Positions 34,718 to 48,400 of a DNA stretch of 64,000 nt are shown here, piece by piece. Every line of letters starts with the position of its first letter. Position 1 is the first letter of the stretch. The stretch comes from Pisaster brevispinus. Its lineage: Eukaryota > Echinodermata > Asteroidea > Forcipulatida > Asteriidae. The notes below the pieces were generated by a model. That model ran no database searches and was not told where the DNA came from. It saw nothing but the letters and a program-made list of their open reading frames with translations. Both the position numbers and the translations under genes were made by a program. The DNA lies in contig JAMKCF010000004.1 in the NCBI GenBank assembly GCA_023634235.1, forward strand, positions 9,896,702-9,960,701, read 5' to 3'.

Positions 34718-34850
34718 TGGCGCGTCGTGGTCGAGCGATTAAGAGCGCCGGACTCAAGCTCTGGTGTTTCTGATCAGCAGAGAGCGGGTTCGAGTCCTGG
34801 TCGTGTGAGCAAGATATTTGTAATACGTTTAATAATAATAAAGCTATGAG
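34718..34850 (+). mobile_element. tRNA-derived SINE, short copy
   Basis: 'gtggtcgagcgattaagagc' and box B 'gggttcgagtcctgg' with little body left, ending in (aat)n. Confidence 0.6.
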
Positions 34851-35305
34851 CATTAATTTCTAGACCGTTACAACGTGCTCATTCAAAATATAGACAGACA
34901 TCTTCTGTAGATACCTCGTGTTAGAAGTGGGCGGTGGCGTTGCTGGGATTAAGAAAGAGTTTTAAGAATCACCACATCATCATTGTGACTCAGTTTATCA
35001 CCTCCATCCTGCAAAAAAACCCTCATCTCTTATTATAGGGTAGTGTTTGGCTTCAAAGTGTGTCACAACAATTATATGGAAACCAACGCAAACGGAATCG
35101 AGATTGAAATCATTATAGCAATCTGAGTTGTATTGCTGATTACTGTTGGTTTTCAGAGAATATATTATGACAGTGTGTGTTTAAATAAAATGTACTATAC
35201 GAAAAAAGGTTAACAGAAACCTGTTTATTTATAAACTGGTGCGTTTTCAAAGGTCTATAATTTTACAACAAAATATTTTCAACCAGATGATTTAGCGGTA
35301 ATACC

Positions 35306-35307
<2 letters not shown>

Positions 35308-35336
<29 letters not shown>

Positions 35337-35346
35337 GGGGGGGGGG
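35308..35346. repeat. Poly-T (29) followed by poly-G (10)
   Basis: A homopolymer junction and a likely sequencing or assembly weak point. Confidence 0.9.
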
Positions 35347-36289
35347 AGTTTTGTACACGTTCATAACGTCTTCTATGCATGTGAAACATCACATGACAGA
35401 AAAACGTGCAGGTAAATCTTTGTAAGAAGTGACGCGTAAAACGGAATCATTTTGAGGAGGTATAATTTCAACACCATCTCCAGTCAGGATTATATAAGTA
35501 GAGATTTAAGAGTGAAAATGCATGTAAGTTTTGTAGTGACAGTAGTGGTTGGTTGGTACTTTGATCAGCAATTTGAGTCTCAAATTAGGCCTGCCCGTTT
35601 TTATGATGATTCAAAAAGTTGCCAATAGCCCACGAATATTTCAAATCGTATGCTGTAATCAGTCTCCATATCATCCACGTCAAACATTCCACGATTGTCA
35701 TGACAGGAGCTAGTGGGACTGGCCCTAATTATGAGGATCCGAGTTTCAGATTTGACAAGTTGAAAGAAGTCACCCTTTTATGACTTTGCGATTGATTGAA
35801 TGTGACAACTCGCCAGAGATTTGCATCCGACATTTTTTGTTCCTGTGGATCAATGTTTCCGTTGTTATCCCATCAGCAGAGAGTAAAATTCGTAATCGAA
35901 CATGTCCAGGGAGGGTGATAATGTATCGAGTTAAGCTACGGGTGTGTTTCTTTTTTTTTGGCGTTTTTTTCTGACTGAGTTTGCGTCGTGTGTAGGTTTA
36001 GAAGGAGCAATAGTCCACTCTGAACCGGTCAGCAATTAAAAGAGCGTATAGGCATTTACAGATCTACTTTGGCAGATGAATCTTTTCTTCAAAGTGGGTG
36101 TGAAGCTCGCTAAAACAATACAGTCCTTAATGTTTCATAATAAGATGAGCCTTTGGAGTAAACTTGTTTTGTTTAGTTTTTTGTTTTTCTCGTTCTCGTT
36201 TTTGTTTTTGGGGTGTGTTTTTTTGTTTTCAAACACGGGTTTGAGAAAAAGAAGAAAAAAACCCCAGTAACAAAAGCAACAATAAGAAC

Positions 36290-36425
36290 AGCGTACAAAA
36301 GAACAACAACAGCAGCAGCAACAATTAACAAGAACTACAACATCAAAAAGAACAGCAAGTACAACAACAACAACAACAAAAAGGCGACCACGATAACAAC
36401 AACAACAACAAAACCGTCAACACAA
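36290..36425. repeat. (AAC)n-rich tract
   Basis: 'acaacaacagcagcagcaac' and long AAC runs; the open frame through it is a low-complexity artefact. Confidence 0.85.
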
Positions 36426-39400
36426 GCAATTAGCTAACCTAACACCCACATTAACAACGAACCCTCCTCCAATTGCAAAAACGAGTTCATGATAATTTTG
36501 TCATGAATTATTATTGTTCACATTGAAGAAAGTACACTTCAAACGGAAACACGTCCTAGTGATAATCGACACGCACCATCTTAAAACTTGACATGGCGGA
36601 AGCATGCACTCACACTAATGGAACTTGTTGATACTTTATTATTAGATAATTGGAATTCTTCCTGCGCTTTTCCTTCTACCGGTTATCCGGTACTATACAA
36701 AACAATAGGCGCTAATTGTCTCGATGCAGTTGTCACTGTCAGTTGTGCCGGTTTGAGCGTAAAGTTTGTGTCCACGTGGAAGGAAAAGGGAAATTATGTT
36801 CGGCTGTCAAACAGGGTCAGTACTATCATGGAGGTACCTCCATGGTACTACACGCATCCGAGTTGGTTCCGTTGAATTTGAAATGCAGAAATACTTTACA
36901 GCGTTTTGTAATCATTACTAATCCAATACAAGAATAAACATCCTATGGGTTGATCAAAGTTTATAATTTTACACAGTTCCCACTCTACTCACCCCATCAA
37001 CGTGACATAAATCACGGATGTGTGCGTGTGTGTATTTTGACACGGATCTTAAATACACAGGATTTATTGCCTGCACTTCAGCACTCTGAAAGAACAGCAT
37101 ATAATTCAAATGATAATGGTTCAATTTCCTGGGCTCGATTGAGGCGCTCGATATGCGGCATGGTGTACCCCCCCCCCAAAGATGCTATTGTGTTTTGGGA
37201 ATCTCAGGAATTCTTCGGATTCTTCGGAACCGTAACGGCTCTCATGCGGCTATACTGCTCTCGCGAGATTGCTGTCTCCCAGGGTGGGGGGGGGGGGGGG
37301 AGAAGAAGTCTCGCCAACAGCGAGTCGAGTATACACGTGAATAACTATTTTGTATTCGTTCGGTGAAACCATAGTGAGGTTGTTTAGATGATCTTCCCAA
37401 CAAGGGAACTCGACCAAGCTCACGCAAGGGAATATAAACAGCAAGCTGGCAACAGCCAATCTCGGTCTCAGGGATCAAGAAGTTGTGATTCAGTATTACT
37501 AGACGACAATACTTATTCTATAGTCGTTGTGAAATCGACACTTAGCTTGGTAGGATTCGAACCCACAACATTGTGATCGCAGTCCAACCACTTGACTTGC
37601 ACTATTGTTGGAAAGCATTTTCTCTGAAAGGAATCCCGTTGGGATGTGAAAAATGTATTTTAAAAAAAGCACTCACTCGTTTATGTTCTACCCACCCACT
37701 TGTGCTATTTTATCTACCATTTCTTCGGATGCTTTCTCCCGTTTAAACCCGAAGAATTTCAGTCTAGAGCTAAAAGATCAGTAGTGCATTGTGTTAAGGT
37801 GTAAAGAAAAGCAAATGTGACAACTCAAATTAGTGTATGGCCAGTACACAGCTAAAGCCGATTAAGGGAACAAGTCTTAATCCTACCCTTTAGCTCTAGT
37901 TGTCTGTCAGTATCGCAAAGGGGAGCCTGGTTTTAGTGTTTAGACTCCCCATCAGCAAGTTTGTTGTTGCGGATTATTGGTGTGGAATGGCAGATATTTT
38001 ATCCGAGTTTTCTGCGAAGATGATGAAATCGTTCAGATTATGATATTTGAATGCTCATTGAAATCACTGGATCTTATGCACATGACGTCACTTACTTGGG
38101 TAGGGCGCCCTAAGTTATAGGTAAACAAATTATATAAAAAAAGCAGGCTCATTCATAGACGTTAGGACGGGCTGACGTATGGCACGAGAATTTCATGAGA
38201 AAGATATTTGGTTATAATTATGGCCATCGCAGATTTGTCCTTTAAAATGTAGGTAGAATATAGCAAGCAATGGCAGCCATTTTGAACATTTTGAAAATTG
38301 ATTGTTATTATTTTTATTTATTTATAAGACAAATATGTGGTGGCCCTATAGCCATAAACACCATATCTGTCTCATGACGCACTCCGACTGTGTCCCAAAT
38401 TCCATGCTTATATCATAGAGCAAGTCCTTGCTCTATGCTTATATCATCAACAGCACAATTTCCTTTAAATCTTAATATACAGACATCTTGACAGATGTTT
38501 TGGCTACTCCTTCAAAAGAAGCGGGAAACACTTCCCATTGTCCCGAAGATTCACACAACAATGTGCTGTTATTTCTGTGAGTAAGAGGAGGTGTGGGGGA
38601 TGGGTGGAGTGAGCTGACGTTGAGCGTCCATAATATTTTTACTAAAGCAGTGTCAGATGCGTGCACCATGCATTTTACACAAGTTCGTAAGAAGTTAACT
38701 TTGTTTTCTCTTCTCAAGCGCCACAGAGCCTGGACTCTCTGCAGGCACGATTTGTCTATAGCTCAATGGAGGAAAGCGTAAAATGTTGCATTTTTATAAA
38801 GATTGCACTGTACCATTTTTATCAATTTTTGTAAAAAGTAATGGGGCATATAGAAAAACTTGTACAGCTGTATTGTTTATATTTCTTGAATTTAATATTA
38901 TTTTTGTGGTTATTATGATACAACATTTCCCAAATGACCAGTGCAGCCTGCCAGAAACTAAAATGTACAAAATCACTCGGTTAGTAAAACTGCAAAAATG
39001 TTACATGATCTAACTCTTATCAGCTTGCATTACTTATTGTGTGTCACAAGATTTTAGTAATTCAACATCGATAGCAAAGTAATAATGCATTGGACCATGA
39101 CTCATTTCCGGTAATGTTGTTTCTCTTCGGAAATTGCATGATGGTTTTCCGCATTTATCTGGAGTCCTTCAGACTGACCACACCAGAGTTTGCATGTCAA
39201 GTTAGAGTAATTAATAACAAATCCTGTTTTGTTTATCTGGTAAGGTAACTCCTCTAGACAATACCAACGAGTTTGCATGTCGGTGCCCCGATGGCTAAAA
39301 CATTATCTCGGAGAGAAACGAGCAGAGCCGTTTACTGTGTGATCTGGGCTTGGGGTTTGGAAAAATATTGTCACGCGTATAGATGTTTTGCTCAGCGGGA

Positions 39401-41989
39401 AGAAGGCGGTAATTTTAATGGGGCCTAAATCGTTTTTGACAGGTGGTGTTTTGGGGCCGTCTTGACTAGTGTAGCCCGCCATCACCCCTCCACAGGCAGT
39501 CATTGGGATGTTCTAATTGGACCACGGAGCACGATCAAATAGTCACTTTACCGTGTATGTCTGGCCACGAAAATGTCACCTTTGAGCTTCCGGGACACCT
39601 CTGAGCCATCAGCTATGGGAAAATTACGCTGGTGCAATTTTGTGCAATTTTTGTTTTGGTCATTTCCTTTTTTTCCACCCCAAAACATATCGATGGAATC
39701 TGACAGTGTACAATTTAAAAAACAAAATCTGGAAACTTGAAGAAACATTGCTTGACCTTCAACATCATTCAAACTTCAAAGTGTAAAATTGGAATTTACG
39801 CCGACTGTGGTACGCAAACTGTGTCGACTGCACTAACAACCCGAAGTTGGGTGATACTATTTTAAATCGGGATAAGTGCTGAATTACTAAGCGCGAAAAC
39901 AGACCTTGTGGATTTGTGTGGCGTTGCATGGACACGCCAGGACAACGACGCCCTAATTTCGCGCGGTTTGGGTACCGTATTTGCTCCAGTTTGCACGCAC
40001 GTATACTTCAAGGATCACGACGATCGCTTTTATTGCATGGCCTCTATGGTCAAACGTGAAGCAGAAATCAAGATGTTTTTTTCAAGATTTGGGCTTACTA
40101 GGCTATACAATATCTAAATCAATCTCTTTTTATTCAAATCACATTCAATAGGTGACAGATTAACAGTTCTTCATTAGAATCAACTGCCTCTGTTTTATAC
40201 GCTGTCGAAGTGCCCGGAAGTTCAGATTCTCGCGAAAACTCGTTCGCTCTCAAGGTCAACTTACAGTCTATCAAACCATAGCAGCAGACGTTGGTGGCAG
40301 CAGACATATGTTATCTTCGAGACACGTGGCCATCAGCAGACATGCTGTTTGTGTTTCAAGTCTCATTTACGATCATGAAGCGCAGTTCCCCTTTTCTTTG
40401 CCGCTGAAAACTCAGCCTAGCCTTTAATTTCCCCCAGGAAATGAATTTAAAAAAAGACCTGATCAACACTTAAACAATGTTGGCACGTTGCCTTCAAATC
40501 GCTCAAAACTGCCGCTGTTTGGAATTGTTCCTTAACCTTTTCAAGGGTTGTTCACGTCCTAAAATTCCTTCAGTGTTTTTGTTGTGAGTTTGTAGCGATA
40601 GTAAAAACAAAAGCCGCTTGATGTACAACCAGCCGAACACGCGGTTACCATAAAGGAATACAAATTTGGTTCAACAAATTAGCGACCGTGTTCTGTCATG
40701 AGATTACTTACAACCATACATTTCCAAGGGATGTTTATGTGAATCATTACATACTTTCCAAATGTCTTTCAAACCAAATTCATTTCAAAACAAACGCTTT
40801 TTATGAGCTCAAAGCTCACAATCCGAAAGTAACAATTCCCTTTAAATACAAAATGTATGATTGTTAATTACCAAGGGGTATAATTTTAGCCTTAACTCTT
40901 TTATTATGAATTTCATGTATCGACACTCCAGATTTCCGTCTAGAAACACAATCAGTCAGAAAATAGCCGTGAACGTAGTGAATCACCCTTCCACAATCGA
41001 TTTAAGCCCAATACGAAGCGTCAAAATCCTGGAGCGAAGCAGTGTTTTCCCAAACCCATACGTTACCAATCATTATTCGAAATTCGGAATAAAACCAAAA
41101 CCCTGCATGTTTTAGTCCATCAAACTTGTTTGGATTTTAATACAAAAATGTACTTAAAGGGTGTCCAACCCAGTGGCATTTTACACCGTTTTTACATGAG
41201 GTTAGAGGGCTTGTTAAAATGTTATTCTTTCCTCATTTTCATGAGGACTCTATCGATTGGAAAATGAGTGGATCACAAAACTGAATGATCTTGGAGCCCC
41301 CGAAGTAAGTACGAAAAGAACACCCCTTTAATATTACTGTAAATACAACAACGAGTAACCCCGTTGAACTTTTCAACTCAATGGCAATTATTTGAAACTT
41401 TTAGGAAATTGTGTAATTCCATCAGAGAGGAAATCTAATAATACGGAACACTCACACTTTTCGTAGCCCAATCATGAATCACAATCTAATGTGATTTGCT
41501 TGGAGTCATTGTTGAGTTCCTCATGCAGTCACAACACTGTCAGATAGAATAACTCCACACTGAATGCAACTCATTTACCGGTCGGGAAATTAACCATTTT
41601 GGTCTGAATAAAATCTTTTGAAATAATCACTGTGTTTCCTTTTTGGCGAAATGATCTTCCCTTACCGAGTCTACGCTCTTACAATTTAAAGGAATAAACC
41701 ACAAGGGCACGTGTAAATCAATTTTGGGCTGAACAAAGAAAAAATGACTTGCAGTTCGAATGCGATTATGAGTCGATCCATTAAAAAGTCAAAACGATTT
41801 ACGTCTCATTGAAAATGCAGCAGATCCCTTGCATAATGACGTCAAGGCCCAAAACAGCTGGTGCTTTCACCGAGGTCAATGACGAACTATCATTGGCTGA
41901 GAGTTGTGCGCAGCGCATACGCGCGTGCACGTTTCCATTGTTTGACGTCAGCGATGACGGTCAACACGTGGTTCGAACTTGATTCTCTC

Positions 41990-42140
41990 ATAACCGGCAT
42001 CGCTCAGTGGTCTCGTGGTTAAGATGCCCGCTTTTGGGGTGCGGTGGTCGTGGGTTCGAATCCCACCAAATAGTGGGTTCTTTCCACTTAACTTGCGGGG
42101 GTATTCGGTGTAACTTTGTAAAGGATTCGACGAAAGCAAA
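41990..42140 (+). mobile_element. tRNA-Pro-like SINE head
   Basis: 'cgctcagtggtctcgtggtt', a TGG anticodon loop ('cttttgggg') and box B 'gggttcgaatccc' look like a tRNA, but the acceptor stem does not pair, so it is a retroposed derivative. Confidence 0.5.
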
Positions 42141-43637
42141 AATAGACGTATAAGCTGAACAGTCTCGTACCTTAGATAAATCTTCAGATATTGAGTACGA
42201 TTCCTGATCATGCAAGATTGTGTTTTTTCTGCTAAATAAAGAGTTTGGAATTGTGTACAAAATAGTGCAAACATTTAATAAACATGGTGCTCAACTTCTT
42301 TCCCAATGCAACTTTAAAAAGAAAAAGAAAAAGGATTTTGGATTCAATAATTTGTGTGCAATAGAGAGTCTAGAATCTGTTTTAATCTGCATTATTCATG
42401 AAATGTTTCCATTTTGTTAAGAACAGGAAGTTAGAGAAGGGGAGATAACAAACAAATGCTAACTCCTGAGTGTATTTTGTCGCTCTTTGATGTAGGACTA
42501 AAACTCGAAATGAATCCCTTTTCCCCCCGGCCACACACCCATTAAAAAAATGACATGCTTTACGAACCGAAACATTCCAAGATGGCTTCCCGAGACTTCA
42601 ATGTGGGGGTAACATTTACCCCGAGCGGGGTCAACTCACTTTCATCAGGAAGCACGTTTCTCTGCACCCAATCCGGTGATAACATTTAGTCTGAACAGCA
42701 GTACCATAGGAACACATTGCAGTTATATCTCGGCGGATGTAGAGAAAAAAAACTCCATCATGCGTGTAAGAAAAAGTCACTGTGGTACAGAATTCTAAAA
42801 TAGCTACACGTGCGCTGCCGCGGCCTGACATAACCCTTTCACCTTAAATTTCTAACCTCCTTTTTTTCTCCTTCTTAAGAAAGTGCTGTTCAAGTCGTTA
42901 CCTTTTTTAACCGTTTTTGGTAGGAAGCAATGTTCAGACAGAATCAATCCAAATGGAGTAGTATCAGCTGCCTTTCCGGGTTGTTACCACTGAAACTCGA
43001 GGTTCAGATTGAAACATTTTAGACTCAACTTGATGTGGGAGGAGGAAACGAAACAATGAAGTCACAGTAGAAAATTAGAAAGGCTTCACGGTAGAAAAAT
43101 TTGTTTCATATTTTGTTTCTGTCAAAATTATATAAGAAAGACTATACGCATTATAAATAATTAATATCAAAATTAACATCAACATTGATATTGGAATTAG
43201 TATAAACATTGATATGGAAAAAATATGTATAATAGTGTTGGAAAATATTAACAATAACATGAAAATGGCTGTAATGGACAAATTTCAACCTCTCAGTTTT
43301 TGTTATGAAATAATGTGTAGAACTTATCACTCATCTCTTCCTCCGAATACAGCTCTGTCGTTTGAAAGAGTTTCAAAATTGAATGGGAAATTCAAGGAAT
43401 ACGAAATGTGATGACGTACACAATTTAAGTAAAATATTGCTGTCAAATACTGGATTGGAATAAGGAGATAAATTAGCGAAACATACGCAGTGCAATCCTT
43501 GAAAAGTAGAGGATTTGAATAAAAGTGTCCTCCTCTCAAAGCTCCCTGTGCACCATCCATTTTAAGTGTGCAGCCCTTTTTATCAAAAACCATACAGTAG
43601 GCTATGTCCAAACTGTATATATATTTTTTAGAGCTGG

Positions 43638-43832
43638 CCCAATTTCATAGATTTAGAGCCGCAAGCACAAAAAATAGCTAAGCAGAACAAAATTGTCTTT
43701 GATCAGAGTAAGGGCAGCTTAACTACCATGTCACATGGATATAGTTTGTGACTGGTGTCGTGCTCATTTCTGCTTAGCAGACAATTGTTAAGCAATATTT
43801 TTCTGCTTATGCAGCTCTAAGAAATTGGACCA
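43638..43832. mobile_element. MITE-like element, 'CCCAATTTCAT' family
   Basis: The ends are 'ggcccaatttcatag' and 'ctctaagaaattggacc'; the body has 'tgactggtgtcgtgctcatt'. Confidence 0.55.
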
Positions 43833-43939
43833 TAAAGCAGACGGAATGTGTTACATGGTATTCTTGGCCGTTAACTTTTACTTCTTGTTTACTTCTTCTG
43901 GTAAGCAAATTTGTTTTGTCCTTAGCTGTTCTTTGTGAT

Positions 43940-44265
43940 GAAACAATGAAATTGGGCCTAGTGCAGCCAAATACACAAGTCAACCATGATTCCAAAGCCA
44001 CATTCAAACTGACTGGGGACAATGTTATGGCTGTACTAACCGTAAGCAAAGAATCGGCGCTTACGGAAGCAGGGAATTCCGCGCTTACGTTAAGCGTATT
44101 TCAATTAGCAGGGAATGTTTGCTTATGCGCATGTATGCTCCACGTAAGGCATTCTTCGTTTACAAAGCTAGCGCAGAAATTCGGCACTTGACCTGTATTA
44201 AAGCGAAGAATGGTGATGGCAAGCGCAGAATTCGGCAGTAAGCAGAGCAGTGAAATTGGGCCCAG
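43940..44265. mobile_element. MITE-like element, subtype with 'GCGCTTACG' core
   Basis: 'gaaacaatgaaattgggcc' begins it and 'cagtgaaattgggccc' ends it; the core has 'gcgcttacggaagc' and 'ccgcgcttacgttaagc'. It stops about 90 bases before the CRE at 44359. Confidence 0.45.
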
Positions 44266-44358
44266 TATACATCAGAGAATAGACTGAATTCCAACTCTCC
44301 CACTTTTTAAACTATATTTGAAAACGCCCTCAATGGGTTGTCTGTCGGTAGCCCAGTG

Positions 44359-44366
44359 ACGTCATG
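44359..44366 (+). promoter_or_regulatory. TGACGTCA octamer (full cAMP-response element)
   Basis: A perfect palindromic CREB/ATF consensus about 250 bases upstream of the TATA box at 44615. It fits regulated expression in secretory or neural cells, but binding is inferred only from the motif. Confidence 0.4.
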
Positions 44367-44614
44367 GGTTGTGAACAAGACAGCACTGTCACCGCTGAAG
44401 TCAGTATAATAGAGATCAGTGACTGTCACCTCATGACCTCATTACCACTAACGTACGAGGACGCTTTACCGGTCACTTGATGACGTTTTTCGTCGTGGCA
44501 GTCGATCGCTGAACTCAGCGAAGCGTACAAATAAGAAGCAATAAAGCTCTAACCACCCCACCCCACGTCAACTTACACCCTGCAGGAAAACTGTCAAGGG
44601 CTCGCGAATGAGTT

Positions 44615-44622
44615 TATAAATA
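44615..44622 (+). promoter_or_regulatory. TATA box, candidate promoter of the EF-hand gene
   Basis: TATAAATA stands about 410 bases before the start codon, in a locally GC-richer stretch (44.3-44.8 kb). A leader from about 44645 to 45026 would need no intron. The alternative is a spliced leader entering at acceptor 44961. Confidence 0.45.
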
Positions 44623-45026
44623 GTTGGACAATTGGGTTAGCGGAGAGAACCACACCAGCGGCACAAAATCTGCTCCTCGGGCGGGGTATACTTGAGCACT
44701 GATCACCCGCGGGTGGATAGGTAGCGACACGGTCTCAATTAATGGTGTGATTCAACACTCCGGTGTTATTTGCTCGTGAAAACTTACGAGCTGACGGTGG
44801 CGGCACAAACGTCTTTTAAAGTTGTTTATGAACAGGACTTGCCATAACACTTTTTGAATTGAACGAAGTGTTCATGAAACTGTCGAACATCATTTTGACT
44901 ATTTTTCTTTGGGAGTAGACCACCAAGTGATTTTGTCATTGCCTTCCCTTTCCATTCACAGACGGAGAAGTTCTGTAATTTGTCAAAACATTTTTGGTGA
45001 GGATTTCTCGTCCAGCAGATGCCAAA

Positions 45027-45420
45027 ATGACTGCCAGATTTTCCGCCGGTTCTGTCCACCTCACCCTTACCGCTCTTTGCATCCTCCTCGCCCTGGACCC
45101 CACCAGCTCTGCTCCGCTTGCACTCCGCATCGACGTCCCCATTGACACCCGTAAACAAGCAGTCGTCCACAACCTTCCGGCTCCACTCCCCGTCCGCCCC
45201 GATCCTGTGATCTTACCGCCTCAACCGTCCGGAACAAACGACGGGGATGACGTGAAAAACGACGGTGGACACCTGAAGTTCCGTGGGCAAGATTTACCTC
45301 GGATGTTCGGAGCGTACGATCTTGATCAGAGTCAAGGAGTGAGCCTGATTGAGTTGGCTGCGGCGACGGACACAGACTTAAAAGATGCTAGGGAACCGTT
45401 CAAGGCTGCTGATACGAATG
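45027..45420 (+). CDS. Secreted EF-hand protein, coding exon 1
   Basis: It encodes the signal peptide, the Pro-rich segment, EF-hand loop 1 and the first three residues of loop 2, up to AAT G|gtgagt. An upstream in-frame ATG at 44994 would add 11 residues and blunt the signal peptide, so the 45027 start is preferred. GC content is clearly higher than in the flanks. Confidence 0.82.
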
Positions 45421-48400
45421 GTGAGTATTCAAAGTGACATCCCAAGTTCCAACAATTTTGCACAAAGTCTTGTCATTCTCTGATAATGTATACATTTTTC
45501 GCCACCAGTTCTTTCGGAGTACATTTGTAAAAACATTTCACTCTCAACTCCTATTCCAGCAATATGCAACCTTCTTTACAATTTACATTATACGAAGCAA
45601 GCCTAAGCCCAAGACCAGATTTAGTTTTTTTGCTCTATGACCTATTGAAAGCCTGATATTACTATGGGCTATCAATAAAGGCTTATGTTTATTATTTTAA
45701 TAATAGTATAGATTGGATACATTTTGCCACAGTTTTTGTTTGTTTGTTTGTATGTTTTTGTTTAGTTTTTATCATTCGTCCAACCATTCGGTAAAAGAAA
45801 AAAAAAGCGCGTCGTGGCGGCCGAGCGGTCAAGTGCACGGACTCGTGCACTTGTGTTTCTGATCAGCAGAGTGTGGGTTCGAGTCCTGGTCTTGCCACTT
45901 GTGCACGTAAGCAAGACACTTCACCATTATTGCTTCATTGTTGGGATGGGACGATAACGCCGTAGGTACCGTGTGTTGTGAAATGCACATACAAGTATCG
46001 CTATTACAAGAGAAGTGGTTTGTCCTGTTGTGTCTGATGTTTCTGGTGTCTGGTGTTTCTGGCGCTGAATGCGCCACATCACCTTGTAAACCCTCGCGAG
46101 GTGCTTCATAAACGGGTCTCACAACTAAAAAAAAATTCAGGGACCTGTCTTAAAATTGTGTCTGTTTGTTCAAGCTACATGAGCACATTGGTAGATATGT
46201 ACTATGTAAGACCCGGTATTAATATTATTGTATAAAAAGTTGTCACCATTTCGTGTTACCTGTTTCGAGAAGTGACCGGTCACATAGCGGAAACCAAAAC
46301 GGATCGTTTCGTCGAACGACAACAATCCATCGTCTGTCCTCCTGGTCCTCGCGCTTGTCCTTCCCACGCACCCTCCAGAAGGTCATTTCCTCTACTCCAC
46401 AGTCCTTCTGCTTCAGCCATTGTCCAAATCTTCATAGATTATCTTAAGATTACATGGAATTGTGACCATCTTATTGTTGGGCTGCTGTCAAGTGGGCTTG
46501 AAGCCGAGGGTGGGTTTTTCTGTTGCACAATGGAAGACGAAGTTCTGTGTGATTCCCATTTACTTTGAATAGAAGCCGGTAACCCTGTTTCCACCGTACA
46601 CTCTCAATTATCATTTCAACCTTTGATTCTGTTTGAGAAACAGATTGAAGACAGAGCTTCCTTGAAATCGTGCGTAGCACCACAGTTAGGCTTTCCTTCC
46701 TCCATGGGCCTAGTGACGTTACATTGACTCACAAATGTCAGACGTTGTGTTTTCTTAGTTAAATTCGAAACTCGATACGTTGAAATTTATGATATTGTCT
46801 TTTTTTGGGGTGAGCAAACAAGAATTGGTGTGGGCTTTGAACCTGCGACCTTCCGATTAACGTGTAAGTGCTCTACCAACCGAGCTATCTAGTCCTAATG
46901 TTGACGGTCTCCTTTTGTCAATAACTTCAAAGAAAGAAGAACACGGTCGTGCACATTCCTAAAACGTTACTTGGGTATGTGGTAGCGGTCTCAACTGGAT
47001 TGTCAGCACACACGCCGAAAATACATAAATAAATTAATGCATCATTCACATCTGATGAGGAAAAAATGTGAACATTTTAAACACTCATGTTTCAAATTTT
47101 TGGTAGTCCAACGGACACAATTTCAGAAATGATTTTTACTCGCCCACATTGGTCTTTACCGGACGAACGTGCGCGGGGCTAGCGGTACGGGCGAGCCTTG
47201 AATTATTATATAAATAAACATGTCACACCAGGCAGGTCATTATGTGATTCATGCTGGACTATTGTTTTCAAGTGGTTTATAAACTTTCCATCAAGAAGCC
47301 GATAAAAGGTGCCCTCTCTTCACTCTGTCAGAAATTCACTTCACCCCTGAACACTTGGAGAAAAAAAATTTCCACTTGAGTTTTTGTTTTTGAGACGTCA
47401 CGTACAACATTGAGGCGAACAAAGGAATGGAAATCCAATTAGAACAATTTTCTCATGACCTGCAGTGACCTCTACGTTGCTCATAGAAATGTTATAAACA
47501 AACACATTCGCGTGTCATGTTACTTTATCGATGGCCTTTACGGTTTGAAGGAAATGTCAATTTCTTGTGGGAATTAAAAAAAAAAGTGCCCGCGGTGAGA
47601 CGAGATTTGTAGCAGGGGTTATATTTAAACCTTTGCTATGTTCGAAGAAACATTCATACGGCAGTAGTTAAGTTGTCAGTATTAAAGCGAATAGAGATCA
47701 CTATAAAAATGTATTTTTTTTGTCTATCGTAGCAGAGTCTTTCTTAGCCTTTGAGAAAAACTCTTCTAAGGGCAAAAGTGAGAGGCCATTAAAATTGTTT
47801 TCATTTATACCGCAGGTCACTTTGATTGGTAGCAGTTTGCAACAGCTAATGCTATTTTTTCTCTCTCTTTGAAGCTAGATGTTTTATAATCATATGTCCA
47901 TACGCTTCAGAAGTATATGCACCTTTAAAAACACAGCTATTCCCGTTGGCTTGACTTTCACCGACACAGTTAACAGGCCTTGTTGTTGGTGTCAGAAGTG
48001 GGATATCCACCAATCTATAAAACACGTCGTTATTACTGCTGTTAAACTGACCTCATCCCACAGACATCCCCAAGAATCACGTGTGATTCAAAAACAGATA
48101 CAAAGTGATCATAGATCATCTGAAGTAAAACACCTTGTGGCCCGTCATTTCATCAGTCTGATTTGTATATTTATTTCATGCTTTATCAAGCCTTTGTGCA
48201 AACAGTTCGAATGGAAGATGGCTCAGTGACATTTTAGAACGTTGATGGAACACTTTGTCCATTTGAATATCTTAACTGAATCATTTCCTAGTAGATGGAG
48301 AAGAGGAAATTGTACGTAATTCTCAGTTCAAGAATTTGGGGATAAGTTACCAAGTTCATAATTGGAAAATCCGGTCAGACATAACAGATGTTGTTATGTT

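Larger units (their letters stand above)
27000..44300. other. Large gene-free interval between divergent genes
   Basis: Outside the listed elements, open frames are short and show no protein signature. It should contain the ARPC4 promoter near its left end and regulatory DNA for the EF-hand gene. Confidence 0.5.

Noticed and set aside
36213..36437. Thr/Asn-rich open frame
   Set aside because: A product of the (AAC)n tract.
42000..42075. tRNA-Pro gene
   Set aside because: Anticodon loop and box B are present, but the acceptor stem does not pair and the sequence continues into a SINE body.
41948..42274. Frame with 'WDSNPRPPHPKS'-type peptide
   Set aside because: This peptide is a well-known spurious translation of tRNA-derived SINE box B on the reverse strand.
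44826..45172. Minus-strand frames opposite the EF-hand exon
   Set aside because: Shadow frames of a GC-richer coding exon; the plus strand has the signal peptide, EF loops and splice sites.
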